Assembly: GCA_903923395.1 (NCBI GenBank)
Contig: CAIXXM010000067.1
Span: forward strand, 1 to 64,000
DNA: 64,000 nt
From: an uncultured Acidobacteriia bacterium
GTDB taxonomy: Bacteria > Acidobacteriota > Terriglobia > Bryobacterales > Bryobacteraceae
Direction of reading: 5' to 3'
Shown here: one piece after another, positions 43,629-52,439 of the stretch
Numbering within the stretch: position 1 is the stretch's first letter
Layout: each line of letters opens with the position of its first letter
Made by a program: the position numbers and the translations under genes
Notes under the pieces: model-generated
Told to the model about the DNA's origin: nothing
The model's input: the letters and a program-made list of their open reading frames with translations, nothing else
Database searches by the model: none

Positions 43629-44837
43629 ATGGCGGAATTCGTACTCAAATACGCGGATACGCGCGGGGAAGTCCGTGAGCAGGTGACGCAGGGCGCTACT
43701 GAGCAGGAGATCCGCGACCGCTACACCAAGCAGGGGTTTCTGGTTTACTCTGTGAAGCCCAAGGGCGGCTTCGCGCTGACCAGTGAGATCCGCATCGGCG
43801 GCAACAAGCTCAATCTCGAAAAGTTCCTGATCTTCAACCAGCAGTTCGTCACGCTGATCCGCGCGGGGCTGCCTATTTTGAAATCGCTGGACCTGCTGGC
43901 CGACCGGCTGACGGACGCCAAACTCACCCCTCACATCAACGCCGTGCGTGAAGAAGTGAAACGCGGCGTGCTGCTTTCCGAAGCCTTCCGGATGCAGGGC
44001 GTCTTCCCGAAGATCTACATCACTTCCGTGATGGCGGGTGAGAAATCAGGCAGTCTGGTGGAAGTGCTGGAGCGCTACATCACCTATCAGAAGCTCTCGC
44101 TTTCCGTGAAGAAGAAGGTGATCTCGTCATTGATCTATCCTTCGCTGCTGATCGTAATCGTGGTGCTGGTGATGGTGTTTCTTGTCACCTATGTGGTGCC
44201 CAGTTTTGCTTCGCTCTACGAAAGCATGAATGCTGTACTGCCGGCGATCACGGTCTATCTCATCGCGATCGGCACCACCGCGAAGGGCTATGTCCTGCTG
44301 GGTGCGGCTGCTCTGGCCGGGTTTGGCGTACTGTTCTATTTTTGGTCCCGGAGTGAATCGGCGCAGGAGAAGATTGACCGGGTCAAGATCAAGCTGCCGG
44401 TCTTTGGCAGTATCTGGATCAAGTACCAGGTGGCACAGTTCTCCCGTGTATTGAGTACGCTGCTCACTGGCGGCATCCCGCTCGTACAAGGTCTCGACAC
44501 GGCCGCCGATTCCCTCGGCACACCACTGCTGCGGAAGACCCTCGAAAAAGCCGGCAAGATGGTGCGGGAAGGCCAGACTCTGTCGAGTTCCATCGCCGCC
44601 ACGGGCATCTTCCCGCCGCTTTCGGTCGATATGATTGAGGTCGGCGAGTCGACTGGTGCTTTGCCGCAGATGCTTACCAGCGTGGCGGAGTTTTATGAGG
44701 ATGACGTCAACACCCAGATGACGGCTGTGCTGGCGCTCATTGAACCGGCCATCATGATCTTCATGGGGATCTTTGTGGCATTCGTACTGATCGCACTTTA
44801 CCTGCCGATTTTCTCGCTGGCGGATTCCATCCACTAA
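43629..44837 (+). CDS. type II secretion/type IV pilus inner-membrane platform protein (GspF/PilC)
   Basis: The 402-residue protein has the N-terminal cytoplasmic helix bundle (LEKFLIFNQQFVTLIRAGLPILKSLDLLAD), repeated as SRVLSTLLTGGIPLVQGLDTAAD. Each copy is followed by GVLLSEAFRMQGVFP or GQTLSSSIAATGIFPPLSVDMIEVGESTGALPQML. Three membrane helices follow the family layout (VIVVLVMVFLVTYVVPSF and others). It forms the inner-membrane platform on which the ATPase acts. It starts 2 bp after lolA and ends 4 bp before the ATPase gene. GspF and PilC cannot be separated by sequence alone here. Confidence 0.95.
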   Translation: MAEFVLKYADTRGEVREQVTQGATEQEIRDRYTKQGFLVYSVKPKGGFALTSEIRIGGNKLNLEKFLIFNQQFVTLIRAGLPILKSLDLLADRLTDAKLTPHINAVREEVKRGVLLSEAFRMQGVFPKIYITSVMAGEKSGSLVEVLERYITYQKLSLSVKKKVISSLIYPSLLIVIVVLVMVFLVTYVVPSFASLYESMNAVLPAITVYLIAIGTTAKGYVLLGAAALAGFGVLFYFWSRSESAQEKIDRVKIKLPVFGSIWIKYQVAQFSRVLSTLLTGGIPLVQGLDTAADSLGTPLLRKTLEKAGKMVREGQTLSSSIAATGIFPPLSVDMIEVGESTGALPQMLTSVAEFYEDDVNTQMTAVLALIEPAIMIFMGIFVAFVLIALYLPIFSLADSIH

Positions 44838-44841
44838 ACCT

Positions 44842-46470
44842 ATGGCCACTACTGTCAATCCATTCACGAGCACGCTGGCACCCTCCGCCGACGCCGCGCA
44901 GGCCATGGCGATGGCGGCCCGCTACCGGTGCGACTATATCGATCTTCGCGATCATTCCATCGAGCATGATCTATTCCGCAGCGTGCCCGTGGAGTTGATG
45001 TTCCGTTATAACTTTGTGCCGTTGCGTTTACAGAACGGCACGATGGAGATCGCGCTTGCCGATCCGCGCAACCTCGCCACGATAGACGAACTGAGTCTGC
45101 TGCTGCACAAGCGCCTCCGCGTCAAGGTGGCCACGGCTTCGCAGATTGCGGATCTGTTGAAGAAGACAGAGCAATCGCAGCGCGTGCTGGAAGAAGTGAC
45201 CGAAGGCTTTGCGCTCGATGTTATCGGCGACGAAGAGAACGCCGACGAAACGCTTTCCATTGACCGGCTTGCCTCCGTGGATAGTGACATCGCGCCGGTG
45301 ATCAAGCTGGTGGATACCACGATCTTCAACGCCCTGGAGCGCCGCGCCAGTGATATTCACGTGGAGTCGCGCGATCAGGAAGTCGTCATCAAATACCGCA
45401 TTGACGGTGTGCTCCACTACGCCATGCCGCCTATCGCGAAGGACTGGCACACTACCATCATTTCGCGCGTGAAAGTCATGAGCGAACTAGATATCGCTGA
45501 GCGCCGTGTCCCGCAGGATGGCCGTTTCCGCGTACGCTACAAGGGCCGCCTCATTGATTTCCGCGTCTCCATCATGCCCACGATCCATGGCGAAGATGCC
45601 GTGCTTCGTGTGCTCGACAAAGAGTCCATGAGTGAGAAGTTTCAGAAGCTCTCGCTCGATGTGGTGGGCTTCGGGGAAGCGGATCTCGCGAAGTTCCGCC
45701 GGTATATCGCTGAGCCGTATGGCATGGTGCTGGTCACAGGGCCCACGGGGTCCGGCAAAACCACCACGCTCTACGCAGCGCTGAGTGAGATCAAGAACGA
45801 TGAAGACAAGATCATCACCATTGAAGACCCGGTGGAATACCAGCTCAAGGGCATTACGCAGATCCCTGTGAATGAAAAGAAGGGCCTGACGTTCGCGCGC
45901 GGACTGCGTTCGATATTGCGGCATGACCCGGATAAGATCATGGTGGGTGAAATCCGTGACCAGGAGACAGCGCAGATCGCGATCAACTCCGCGCTGACCG
46001 GTCACCTGGTGTTTACCACGGTCCACGCGAATAATGTGGTGGACGTGCTAGGGCGCTTCCTCAACATGGGAGTGGAGGCGTATAACTTCGTCTCGGCTTT
46101 GAACTGTATTCTGGCGCAGCGCCTGGTGCGAATTCTCTGTGACCATTGCAAGCGCCCGGTGCAGTATCCCGATGAGATGTTTGTGGAAAGCGGCCTGGAC
46201 CCGGAGGAGTGGCGCAACCTTACCATTTACGAAGGCGTGGGCTGCTTCGAGTGCGGCGGTACTGGCTTCCGCGGCCGTACCGCGATTCATGAGCTGCTTG
46301 ATCTGAGTGACCGCATCCGGGAACTGATTCTCGACCGCCGCCCGAGCTCCGAGATCAAGCGGCTGGCCCGGGAAGAAGGCATGACGTTCCTGCGGGAATC
46401 AGCGGTGGACAAGGTCCGGCGCGGTATTACGACGCTGAAGGAAATCAACAAGGTGACATTCATCGAATGA
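44842..46470 (+). CDS. secretion/pilus assembly ATPase (GspE/PilB)
   Basis: The 542-residue protein has an N1-type MshEN domain at residues ~20-120 (VPVELMFRYNFVPLRLQNGTMEIALADPRN). The ATPase core has GPTGSGKTTTLYAAL (Walker A), ITIEDPVEYQLKGITQI (Asp box), GLRSILRHDPDKIMVGEIRD (Walker B) and TGHLVFTTVHAN (His box). A tetra-Cys zinc site is formed by CDHCKRP and CFECGGTG. It powers pseudopilus or pilus extension. Full length and all motifs intact. It overlaps the next gene by 4 bp. Confidence 0.96.
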   Translation: MATTVNPFTSTLAPSADAAQAMAMAARYRCDYIDLRDHSIEHDLFRSVPVELMFRYNFVPLRLQNGTMEIALADPRNLATIDELSLLLHKRLRVKVATASQIADLLKKTEQSQRVLEEVTEGFALDVIGDEENADETLSIDRLASVDSDIAPVIKLVDTTIFNALERRASDIHVESRDQEVVIKYRIDGVLHYAMPPIAKDWHTTIISRVKVMSELDIAERRVPQDGRFRVRYKGRLIDFRVSIMPTIHGEDAVLRVLDKESMSEKFQKLSLDVVGFGEADLAKFRRYIAEPYGMVLVTGPTGSGKTTTLYAALSEIKNDEDKIITIEDPVEYQLKGITQIPVNEKKGLTFARGLRSILRHDPDKIMVGEIRDQETAQIAINSALTGHLVFTTVHANNVVDVLGRFLNMGVEAYNFVSALNCILAQRLVRILCDHCKRPVQYPDEMFVESGLDPEEWRNLTIYEGVGCFECGGTGFRGRTAIHELLDLSDRIRELILDRRPSSEIKRLAREEGMTFLRESAVDKVRRGITTLKEINKVTFIE

Positions 46471-47345
46471 GTTTCGCGGACCGTTTGAAAGCATTATTGG
46501 AAGATCCGCCACCGGAGTTCGTCTTTGAGATCGGCGCGGAGGGAATCGCGATGGCGCGCACCGATGCGCCGGGCGCGATTCAATTCGCCGCTCTGCAGGC
46601 CGGCGTGCTGGAACCGGGCTACGGGGCAGGGAACATCAAAGACCTGGAGTCCTTCAGCGAAGTGGTCCGCAAGCTTGTACCCGCGGGGCTTCGAGGGCGG
46701 CGCACGGCAGCCTTGATTCTGCCGGACAGCAGCGTCCGGGTAACGATTCTGGATTTTGAGAGCATGCCGGAGAAGGAAGAAGAACGCCGGTCTCTCATCC
46801 GCTTCCGGTTGCGCAAGAGCCTGCCGTTTGATCTGGATTCGAGTATGCTCTCGTATTCGATGGTGGGTCCGAAGCGTGTGCTGGCGGCCGTCGCGACCAT
46901 GGAAACCATTGCCCACTATGAAGAGCCGTTCCGCAATGCTGGATTGCAGCCTGGCCTGGTGACGGTGTCATCTCTGGCCATGCTGGATCTGGTGCCGGCG
47001 AAGACCTCTGCGGTGATTGCAAAGCTGGGCGCGGGCGTGTTGACAGTCTGTGTGGTGCAGCCCGATGGCATTCTACTGATGCGCTCACTGGACCTGGAAA
47101 CCAACACGACGGACCCGCTGGATGAGATCTCAAACGATCTGTATCCCACGCTGGCCTATGTGGAAGACCACACCGGCAAGCGGCCGGAAAAGCTCTGGAT
47201 CGCCGGTTTTGGGGAAGACTCCGCGGCAGCAGCGACGCGGCTTGCCGTTGAGCTGGAACTCCCTGTGGAGGTTCTCCCGCACCGCCACGCTGGTCTGGCG
47301 GGTTATCTGTCCTCCCTGCCGGGAAAGGTGAAGGCCGCGGCATGA
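46467..47345 (+). CDS. PilM/GspL-like actin-fold assembly protein
   Basis: The 292-residue protein has an actin-like layout: FVFEIGAEGIAMAR near the N terminus, the switch region TAALILPDSSVRVTILDFESMPEKEEER, and LIRFRLRKSLPFDLD, the typical PilM segment. There is no membrane helix. It would be the cytoplasmic PilM-like cap that binds the PilN N-terminal tail. It is shorter than PilM of Thermus or Myxococcus (~370 residues). ATGA overlaps link it to both neighbours. Confidence 0.85.
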   Translation: MSFADRLKALLEDPPPEFVFEIGAEGIAMARTDAPGAIQFAALQAGVLEPGYGAGNIKDLESFSEVVRKLVPAGLRGRRTAALILPDSSVRVTILDFESMPEKEEERRSLIRFRLRKSLPFDLDSSMLSYSMVGPKRVLAAVATMETIAHYEEPFRNAGLQPGLVTVSSLAMLDLVPAKTSAVIAKLGAGVLTVCVVQPDGILLMRSLDLETNTTDPLDEISNDLYPTLAYVEDHTGKRPEKLWIAGFGEDSAAAATRLAVELELPVEVLPHRHAGLAGYLSSLPGKVKAAA

Positions 47346-47908
47346 GAATCCAAATCAATCTGGCCCGCGAGCCGTTCCGTAAAGACCGCCCGGTGCTCAT
47401 CGGCTCAGCCGTGGTGGCAGCTCTTCTGTTCGGGACGCTCGCGCTGCTGTTGTCGCTGGCTATCGTGGACCGCCAGGCGTCCAGAGAGACGGCCCTCGAG
47501 TTGGCGAAGATTACCAGGCAGCAGGGGCGCGTGCGCGCGGAGCAGGCGAAGATCGACGGTGCTTTGCGGCAGCAGGGCAACACCGATGTACTGGACCGCA
47601 GTGTCTTCCTGAACGCCTTGATCTTCCGCAAGGCCATTAGCTGGACCCGTATCTTCGCGGATCTCGAAAAGGTGATGCCCGCGCAGGTTCGTGTGGTGAC
47701 CATCCGCCCGCAGGTCAACGCACGCAATCAAATCACGCTGGATATGACGGTGGCGGCCGAGAATCCGGAGCCAGTTCTGGGGCTGATCGCGAAACTGGAG
47801 ACAACGGATGTGTTTGGGTCCACGTCAGTGAGTGTGATTACTCCTCCTTCGCAGAGTGATCCTGTTTACCGCTACCGAATCATGGTGACTTATGCCCAGA
47901 AGCTTTAA
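47342..47908 (+). CDS. PilN-like inner-membrane assembly protein
   Basis: The 188-residue protein begins MRIQINLAREPFRKDR, the conserved INLAxxPF PilM-binding motif of PilN. One membrane helix (VLIGSAVVAALLFGTLALLLSLAIV), a coiled-coil stretch and a ferredoxin-like domain follow (AISWTRIFADLEKVMPAQVRVVTIRPQ). It joins PilM and PilO in the alignment complex. It starts in a 4-bp overlap with pilM, and its end overlaps the pilO frame. Confidence 0.9.
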   Translation: MRIQINLAREPFRKDRPVLIGSAVVAALLFGTLALLLSLAIVDRQASRETALELAKITRQQGRVRAEQAKIDGALRQQGNTDVLDRSVFLNALIFRKAISWTRIFADLEKVMPAQVRVVTIRPQVNARNQITLDMTVAAENPEPVLGLIAKLETTDVFGSTSVSVITPPSQSDPVYRYRIMVTYAQKL

Positions 47909-48494
47909 CATGCCGGCGGTGAACTTCGGCGCGCTGCGGGAACCGCGCGTGATGGTGAGGGCGATCCTCGGGCTGTTGTTGGGCCTGAATCTGGTGGCGG
48001 CGGCCTTCGCATTCCATCTCTTCGGTACCTCCACGGAGCAGATGATTCGTGATCTGGAAGGCACCCGCGCGCAGCTTGCGGCGGAGACGGCCAAGCTAAC
48101 CCGCAGCCGGCTGCTGGCAGGCAAGGTGGAAACAGGCCGCGAAGAGGGTGGTAAGTTCCTGGCAAGTTACATGAGCAGCCGGAAGACCACTTACTCCACG
48201 GTCATCGGCGAGATTACTGACCTGTCAAAGCAGGCCGGCATGAAGATGAAAGAGGCAAATATCGCGCCTCTGGATCCGATTGATGGCAGCGCTGATATCG
48301 ACATGATGACGATCTCTGTGAACTTTGAGGGCACTTATCCGCAACTGGTCAAGCTGGTGAACTTGATGGACCGTTCGAAGCGCTTTCTGATTATTGAAAG
48401 TCTCACTGCCGCGCCGCAACCGAACGGCAATGTTATCAATGTCGCGATCAAATTGAATACGTTCGTGAAAGACGATCCGGGTGGTTTGTCATGA
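47892..48494 (+). CDS. PilO-like inner-membrane assembly protein
   Basis: The 200-residue protein has an N-terminal helix (VMVRAILGLLLGLNLVAAAFAFHLFG), a coiled coil (TEQMIRDLEGTRAQLAAETAKLTRSR) and a ferredoxin-like domain (TISVNFEGTYPQLVKLVNLMDRSKRFLIIESL). The size and layout match PilO. The listed start overlaps pilN by 17 bp; ATG at 47910, one base after the pilN stop, is an equally good start. It overlaps the next gene by 4 bp. Confidence 0.85.
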   Translation: MPRSFNMPAVNFGALREPRVMVRAILGLLLGLNLVAAAFAFHLFGTSTEQMIRDLEGTRAQLAAETAKLTRSRLLAGKVETGREEGGKFLASYMSSRKTTYSTVIGEITDLSKQAGMKMKEANIAPLDPIDGSADIDMMTISVNFEGTYPQLVKLVNLMDRSKRFLIIESLTAAPQPNGNVINVAIKLNTFVKDDPGGLS

Positions 48495-49204
48495 AGCTTG
48501 GGGCAGAACCGAAGAAGGTGGCAGCCCTCGTGGGCTTGATCGTGATCGCAGGGATTGTCTACTGGTACAACAGCAGCGATGAGCCGGCGCCCAAAGCGGC
48601 TGCGCCCCGTCCAGTTGCTGTGGTGCCTGCCGTGAATGCTGTCACTCCCGTGCTTGCTGATCCAGGTGCCGCCGACCGCAAGCGGGTCACCGTGGCCGGG
48701 ACCAGTGGCGAGTTCAAGCCGATGATCGGCCCGAAGCGCGGTGAGCCGCGCCAGCCACCGGAGAAGATTGATCCCACGCTGCGTTTGGACTTACTCGCCA
48801 AGGTGCAGAATGTGCAACCCGAGGGCAGCATGCGGAATTTATTTGCGTTCGGCGCGGCACAGCCTGCCGTGACTGCGGCAATGCCGCAAATGCCGAAGAA
48901 CGTCGGTAAGATCGCGGTGGGTCCAGCGGGCCCTCCGCCGCCAGTGATGGGACCGCAACCTACACCGGGTCCGCCGCCTCCACCGACCATTAACCTGAAG
49001 TATTACGGGTATAAGATTTCCAAGGTGAATGGCAACCGGATTGCTTTCCTGCTGGATGGCGAAGATATTATTCTTGCTGCTGAGAATGACATGGTGAAGC
49101 AACGCTACCGGATCGTCAAGATTGAGAACGGCAAGATCACTGTGGAAGATACACAGTTCAAGCGCTCACAGACATTACCTTTGCAGGAAGAAGTGATTGG
49201 ATGA
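48491..49204 (+). CDS. PilP/GspC-like periplasmic connector protein
   Basis: The 237-residue protein has one N-terminal membrane helix (VAALVGLIVIAGIVYWY), Pro/Ala-rich linkers and a small C-terminal beta domain. That domain is NLKYYGYKISKVNGNRIAFLLDGEDIILAAENDMVKQRYRIVKIENGKITVEDTQFKRSQTLPL and resembles the homology region of PilP/GspC that docks to the secretin. The name is inferred from position after M-N-O genes and this domain. A lipobox is absent, so it differs from lipoprotein PilP and looks more like GspC. It overlaps the next gene by 4 bp. Confidence 0.75.
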   Translation: MKLGAEPKKVAALVGLIVIAGIVYWYNSSDEPAPKAAAPRPVAVVPAVNAVTPVLADPGAADRKRVTVAGTSGEFKPMIGPKRGEPRQPPEKIDPTLRLDLLAKVQNVQPEGSMRNLFAFGAAQPAVTAAMPQMPKNVGKIAVGPAGPPPPVMGPQPTPGPPPPPTINLKYYGYKISKVNGNRIAFLLDGEDIILAAENDMVKQRYRIVKIENGKITVEDTQFKRSQTLPLQEEVIG

Positions 49205-50262
49205 AGAAGAATCCACGCTCGGGTTACGCTGTCCTGCTGATCTTCTGCATGGCTGCGGTTGTGGCAATTGGCCTCTATTCACGGCTGCCCCGCGTTGCCT
49301 TCGAGGCGCAGCGTGACAAAGAGGAGTTGCTGGTGGACCGTGGGCAGCAGTTCTCGCGTGCTGTCGCTCTGTATGTCCGGAAGTTCAAGCGTTTTCCCGC
49401 CACAATGGAAGCTCTGGAAGATACGAATGGCCAGCGCTTCCTCCGCCACCGTTATAAGGATCCATTGACGGGCAAGGATGAGTGGCGTGTCATTCACGTT
49501 GGTCCGAACGGTGTATTTACTGACTCACTGGTCTATAAGAAGAAAGACGACAAGGGCGAGCAGAACACCAATACTTACATTGCCGACTTTGGTGCTCCCG
49601 GTGCCAGTGCCAATAACCCGAACGCGGGAGTGAATCTTGCCATGCGGACGAGGCCGAGCGATGGACCCGGCGCGCCAGGCACAGGTGATCCCAATAACCC
49701 GCCAGCACCTGTGGACCCGAACAACCCCGCTCCGGTGCTGCCTCCGGGCATGGGCGTGCAGGGTCGGCAGGGAAGTCTGTTGCCCGGCCAGCCAGGGCCC
49801 GCCGTAACTTCGGCCACCGCGGGCAATACGCAATACGCAACAACGCCGGGGGCGAATGGAAACACCCCTAGTCCTTTCGGTGGACAACAACCCGGCACCA
49901 CCGGCGCGGCTTCGGATATGATCCGCAATCTGCTAACTTCCCCCCGGCCTGGCGGGGCGAATGGCATCGGGACGCCAGTCGCGCAACAACCCACGCAGAC
50001 GACCATCGATGGAGGCATTGCCGGAATTGCGTCCAAGGTGGAGCGCGAAGGCATCAAGGTCTTCAACGAGCGCACCGCTTATAACGAGTGGGAGTTCGTT
50101 TACGACCTGTCGAAGGACCCGGCGATGGCCAATGGTGGCGGTGCCGCGGCTGGGCAGCAACGCACCGGACAGAATGGCCAACCGGCGCAGGTTGGGAATG
50201 GCTTGACGCCGGTGTCAGTTATTCCGGGTCAGCCGGTTCCTGTGGTTCCGCCGAAACAGTAG
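49201..50262 (+). CDS. pseudopilin-like protein without Glu+5, long low-complexity tail
   Basis: The 353-residue protein has a basic leader and a hydrophobic helix (KKNPRSGYAVLLIFCMAAVVAIGLYSRLPR). If prepilin peptidase cuts after the Gly in SGY, the +5 residue is Leu, not Glu, as in GspK-type minor pseudopilins. The region RGQQFSRAVALYVRKFKRFPATMEALEDTNGQRFLRHRYKDPLTGKDEW is common in type II secretion-like proteins of this phylum. Residues ~130-300 are a Pro/Gly/Asn/Gln-rich tail. It is the last gene of the operon and overlaps the convergent rsmD gene by 44 bp. The pseudopilin call is moderately firm. Confidence 0.75.
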   Translation: MKKNPRSGYAVLLIFCMAAVVAIGLYSRLPRVAFEAQRDKEELLVDRGQQFSRAVALYVRKFKRFPATMEALEDTNGQRFLRHRYKDPLTGKDEWRVIHVGPNGVFTDSLVYKKKDDKGEQNTNTYIADFGAPGASANNPNAGVNLAMRTRPSDGPGAPGTGDPNNPPAPVDPNNPAPVLPPGMGVQGRQGSLLPGQPGPAVTSATAGNTQYATTPGANGNTPSPFGGQQPGTTGAASDMIRNLLTSPRPGGANGIGTPVAQQPTQTTIDGGIAGIASKVEREGIKVFNERTAYNEWEFVYDLSKDPAMANGGGAAAGQQRTGQNGQPAQVGNGLTPVSVIPGQPVPVVPPKQ

Positions 50263-50791
50263 CAGCAGCGGCGCGGTAGAAGCTGAGCGCATTATCGCCC
50301 TGCTTCACCACCCGCACCTTCTTCAATTCCCCGCATTCATCCGGGGGCGTGAAGAACTTTGAATGCTGCACCACGATGAGCTTTGGCGGCTTGCGTTCCA
50401 GGGCGTCGAAAGCCGCCTGATACTCCCGCTCCTTATCGAAGGGCGGATCAAGAAAGACGATGTCCGCTTGATTCGTTGCCAGCAGTAATGACGCCAGGCC
50501 CTGCACCACGCGGGCCTTGGGGCCAATCTTGAGGCTGCGCAGGTTTTCCTGGATCACGAACATCGCCGACTTGTTCTTCTCAATGAACAGGCAATGACGC
50601 GCGCCACGGCTGATGGCTTCAATGCCCACCGCCCCAGTTCCGGCAAAGGCATCAATGAAAGTAGTGCCTTCGATCTCCGGATTCAGAATGTTGAACAGAG
50701 TCTCACGCAGACGGTCAGACGTGGGGCGGGTATCCAAACCCTCCACGGAAATCAGTTTTCTCGAACGGAACTCACCCGCAATGACGCGCAT
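50219..50791 (-). CDS. rsmD: 16S rRNA (guanine966-N2)-methyltransferase
   Basis: The 190-residue protein has MRVIAGEFRSRKL, the RPTSDRLRETLFNIL motif, SAM-binding FIDAFAGTGAVGIEAISRGA and the catalytic FLDPPF motif. RsmD methylates G966 in 16S rRNA during 30S assembly. Length is normal. Its last ~14 codons overlap the 3' end of the pseudopilin gene tail-to-tail. The C-terminal AAAATVSAEPQEPADPE is low-complexity and may be a consequence of that overlap. Confidence 0.95.
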   Translation of the reverse strand: MRVIAGEFRSRKLISVEGLDTRPTSDRLRETLFNILNPEIEGTTFIDAFAGTGAVGIEAISRGARHCLFIEKNKSAMFVIQENLRSLKIGPKARVVQGLASLLLATNQADIVFLDPPFDKEREYQAAFDALERKPPKLIVVQHSKFFTPPDECGELKKVRVVKQGDNALSFYRAAAATVSAEPQEPADPE

Positions 50792-50827
50792 CTCTTCAGG
50801 GTACCTGCCAAAGGTGCCCGCGCCCGC

Positions 50828-52432
50828 TTAACCGTTCAGCGTCCAGCCATTGCGGTAGGTGCGCTTCAGGTAAGCATTCGCCTCAGCGGAGTTCGTGATG
50901 CGTCCTGCGACGGGGTCGTAATCCAGCTTTTTGCCGATTCTGTGCGCGATCAGGCCCAGTAACATCATTTCGATCATGGAGCCCGAGTAATCGAAATCGC
51001 AGTGTGTCTTGCTGCTGGTGCCGTGCGTTACGCCGTTGTATTTGCCTTTGCAGGCATCCAGCCATTCCTGTTGGAAGACATCCGCACCGCCGGTGACGCG
51101 GCCTTCGCTGTTTGCGGCAATGATTCCGTTGATCGCCGTATTCGGCAGACCAATCGCTGCGGGCACCTTGCCATTGAGGAATTGGACTTCCGGGAAGCCA
51201 TTCGGTCCAGGCGTAGCATTGGGATTCGCCGTGAAACCGGGAGGCAGCGCGGGTGGTGTGGCGGGCCGGGGCGGTTGGGGCGCGGCAGGGCGGGGAGCAG
51301 TCTGGGTTCGCTGCCCTGTACCGCCAATCAAAGGCAGCACCTGGTCGGCACTGCGGCGCTTGTAATAAGTCAGATCGCCATCATCATTGCTCGGGATGAT
51401 AATCCGCGAAGTAAAGTCTGCGAAGATAGAGCCCTTGGTTCCTTCAAACAGCGCGCCGTTCGCGGCTTTTGAAACATCGACATAACCCTTGGGATTTGGC
51501 GGATACAAACCGCCCTGATACCAAACCACCTGGACGGGTCCGCGCCAGGAGTTCGCCGGATGATCGAAAGTTACTTTCAACTGGACAGGGCAGATATCCG
51601 GGTTGAACTTATCGGTCACTTTCTGGTCGACTTCAATGCCTGTGGGTGCGCCGCAATCAATGGCATTCCAGAGCAGATCCATCGTATGGGCACCCATGTC
51701 ACCGATCTGGCCCACGCCGAAGTCGCGGTACATGTTCCAGAACAGGCAGTTCAAGCCCGCTGAACCGCCGAAGTATTGCGGACTGTACGGATGATACGGC
51801 GATGGTCCGATCCACTGCTCGTAATGCAAACCGGCAGGGGGTTGACCTTCCGCCACGGGATAGCCAGGCCGCGGCAGTTTGCGCGAATCCCAGCCGTGGA
51901 TGGTCTTCAACTCCCCAATCGCGCCGTCCAGAATTAATTCGCGGATACGTTCGAAGTTAGGATACGCATGCCGCTGCGTTCCGTGCTGCGTGGCGATCTT
52001 CGTCTTATTCTTGAGGTAATTCGCGCGCACGGTGCGAACTTCCTCCACCGAGATACCCAGGGGCTTCTCGCAGTAGACATGCATGCCGCGGTTAATGGCC
52101 CAGTTGGCGATGAAGGCATGCTGGTGATCCGCTGTGCAGATCACCACTGCCTCGATATCTTTCTGGTCCATCATCTTGCGCCAGTCCCAGTAGGTTTTGG
52201 CCTTCGGGAAAGCGGCCTGGGCTTCCTGCGTGCGCAGGTCATTTACGTCGCAGAGCGCGACAACATTCTCATTGCGGAGAACGTTGTAGTGGGCGGTGCC
52301 GCGTCCCCACACGCCCACCAGGGCGACGTTCAGCTTGTTACTTGGAGCGTTCTGCCCCAGCATGGTTCCGCTCTTGAGGATAGTGATGCCGGCGGCGGAG
52401 GCGGCGGATTTCAACAAGTCACGGCGCTGCAT
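50828..52432 (-). CDS. Tat-exported Gfo/Idh/MocA-family oxidoreductase
   Basis: The 534-residue protein has a twin-arginine leader (MQRRDLLKSAASAAGITILKSG). A Rossmann domain follows (LNVALVGVWGRGTAHYNVLRNENVVALCDVN), then CTADHQHAFIANWAINRGMHVYCEKPLGISVEE, where EKP is the conserved family lysine motif. A C-terminal beta domain follows with a Pro/Ala-rich insertion (~residues 375-400). NAD(P)-dependent family members oxidise sugars or related compounds; exported Acidobacterial paralogues are common and mostly uncharacterised. It is 7 bp downstream of the dienelactone hydrolase gene, probably one operon. Confidence 0.92.
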   Translation of the reverse strand: MQRRDLLKSAASAAGITILKSGTMLGQNAPSNKLNVALVGVWGRGTAHYNVLRNENVVALCDVNDLRTQEAQAAFPKAKTYWDWRKMMDQKDIEAVVICTADHQHAFIANWAINRGMHVYCEKPLGISVEEVRTVRANYLKNKTKIATQHGTQRHAYPNFERIRELILDGAIGELKTIHGWDSRKLPRPGYPVAEGQPPAGLHYEQWIGPSPYHPYSPQYFGGSAGLNCLFWNMYRDFGVGQIGDMGAHTMDLLWNAIDCGAPTGIEVDQKVTDKFNPDICPVQLKVTFDHPANSWRGPVQVVWYQGGLYPPNPKGYVDVSKAANGALFEGTKGSIFADFTSRIIIPSNDDGDLTYYKRRSADQVLPLIGGTGQRTQTAPRPAAPQPPRPATPPALPPGFTANPNATPGPNGFPEVQFLNGKVPAAIGLPNTAINGIIAANSEGRVTGGADVFQQEWLDACKGKYNGVTHGTSSKTHCDFDYSGSMIEMMLLGLIAHRIGKKLDYDPVAGRITNSAEANAYLKRTYRNGWTLNG

Positions 52433-52439
52433 GGGTAAG

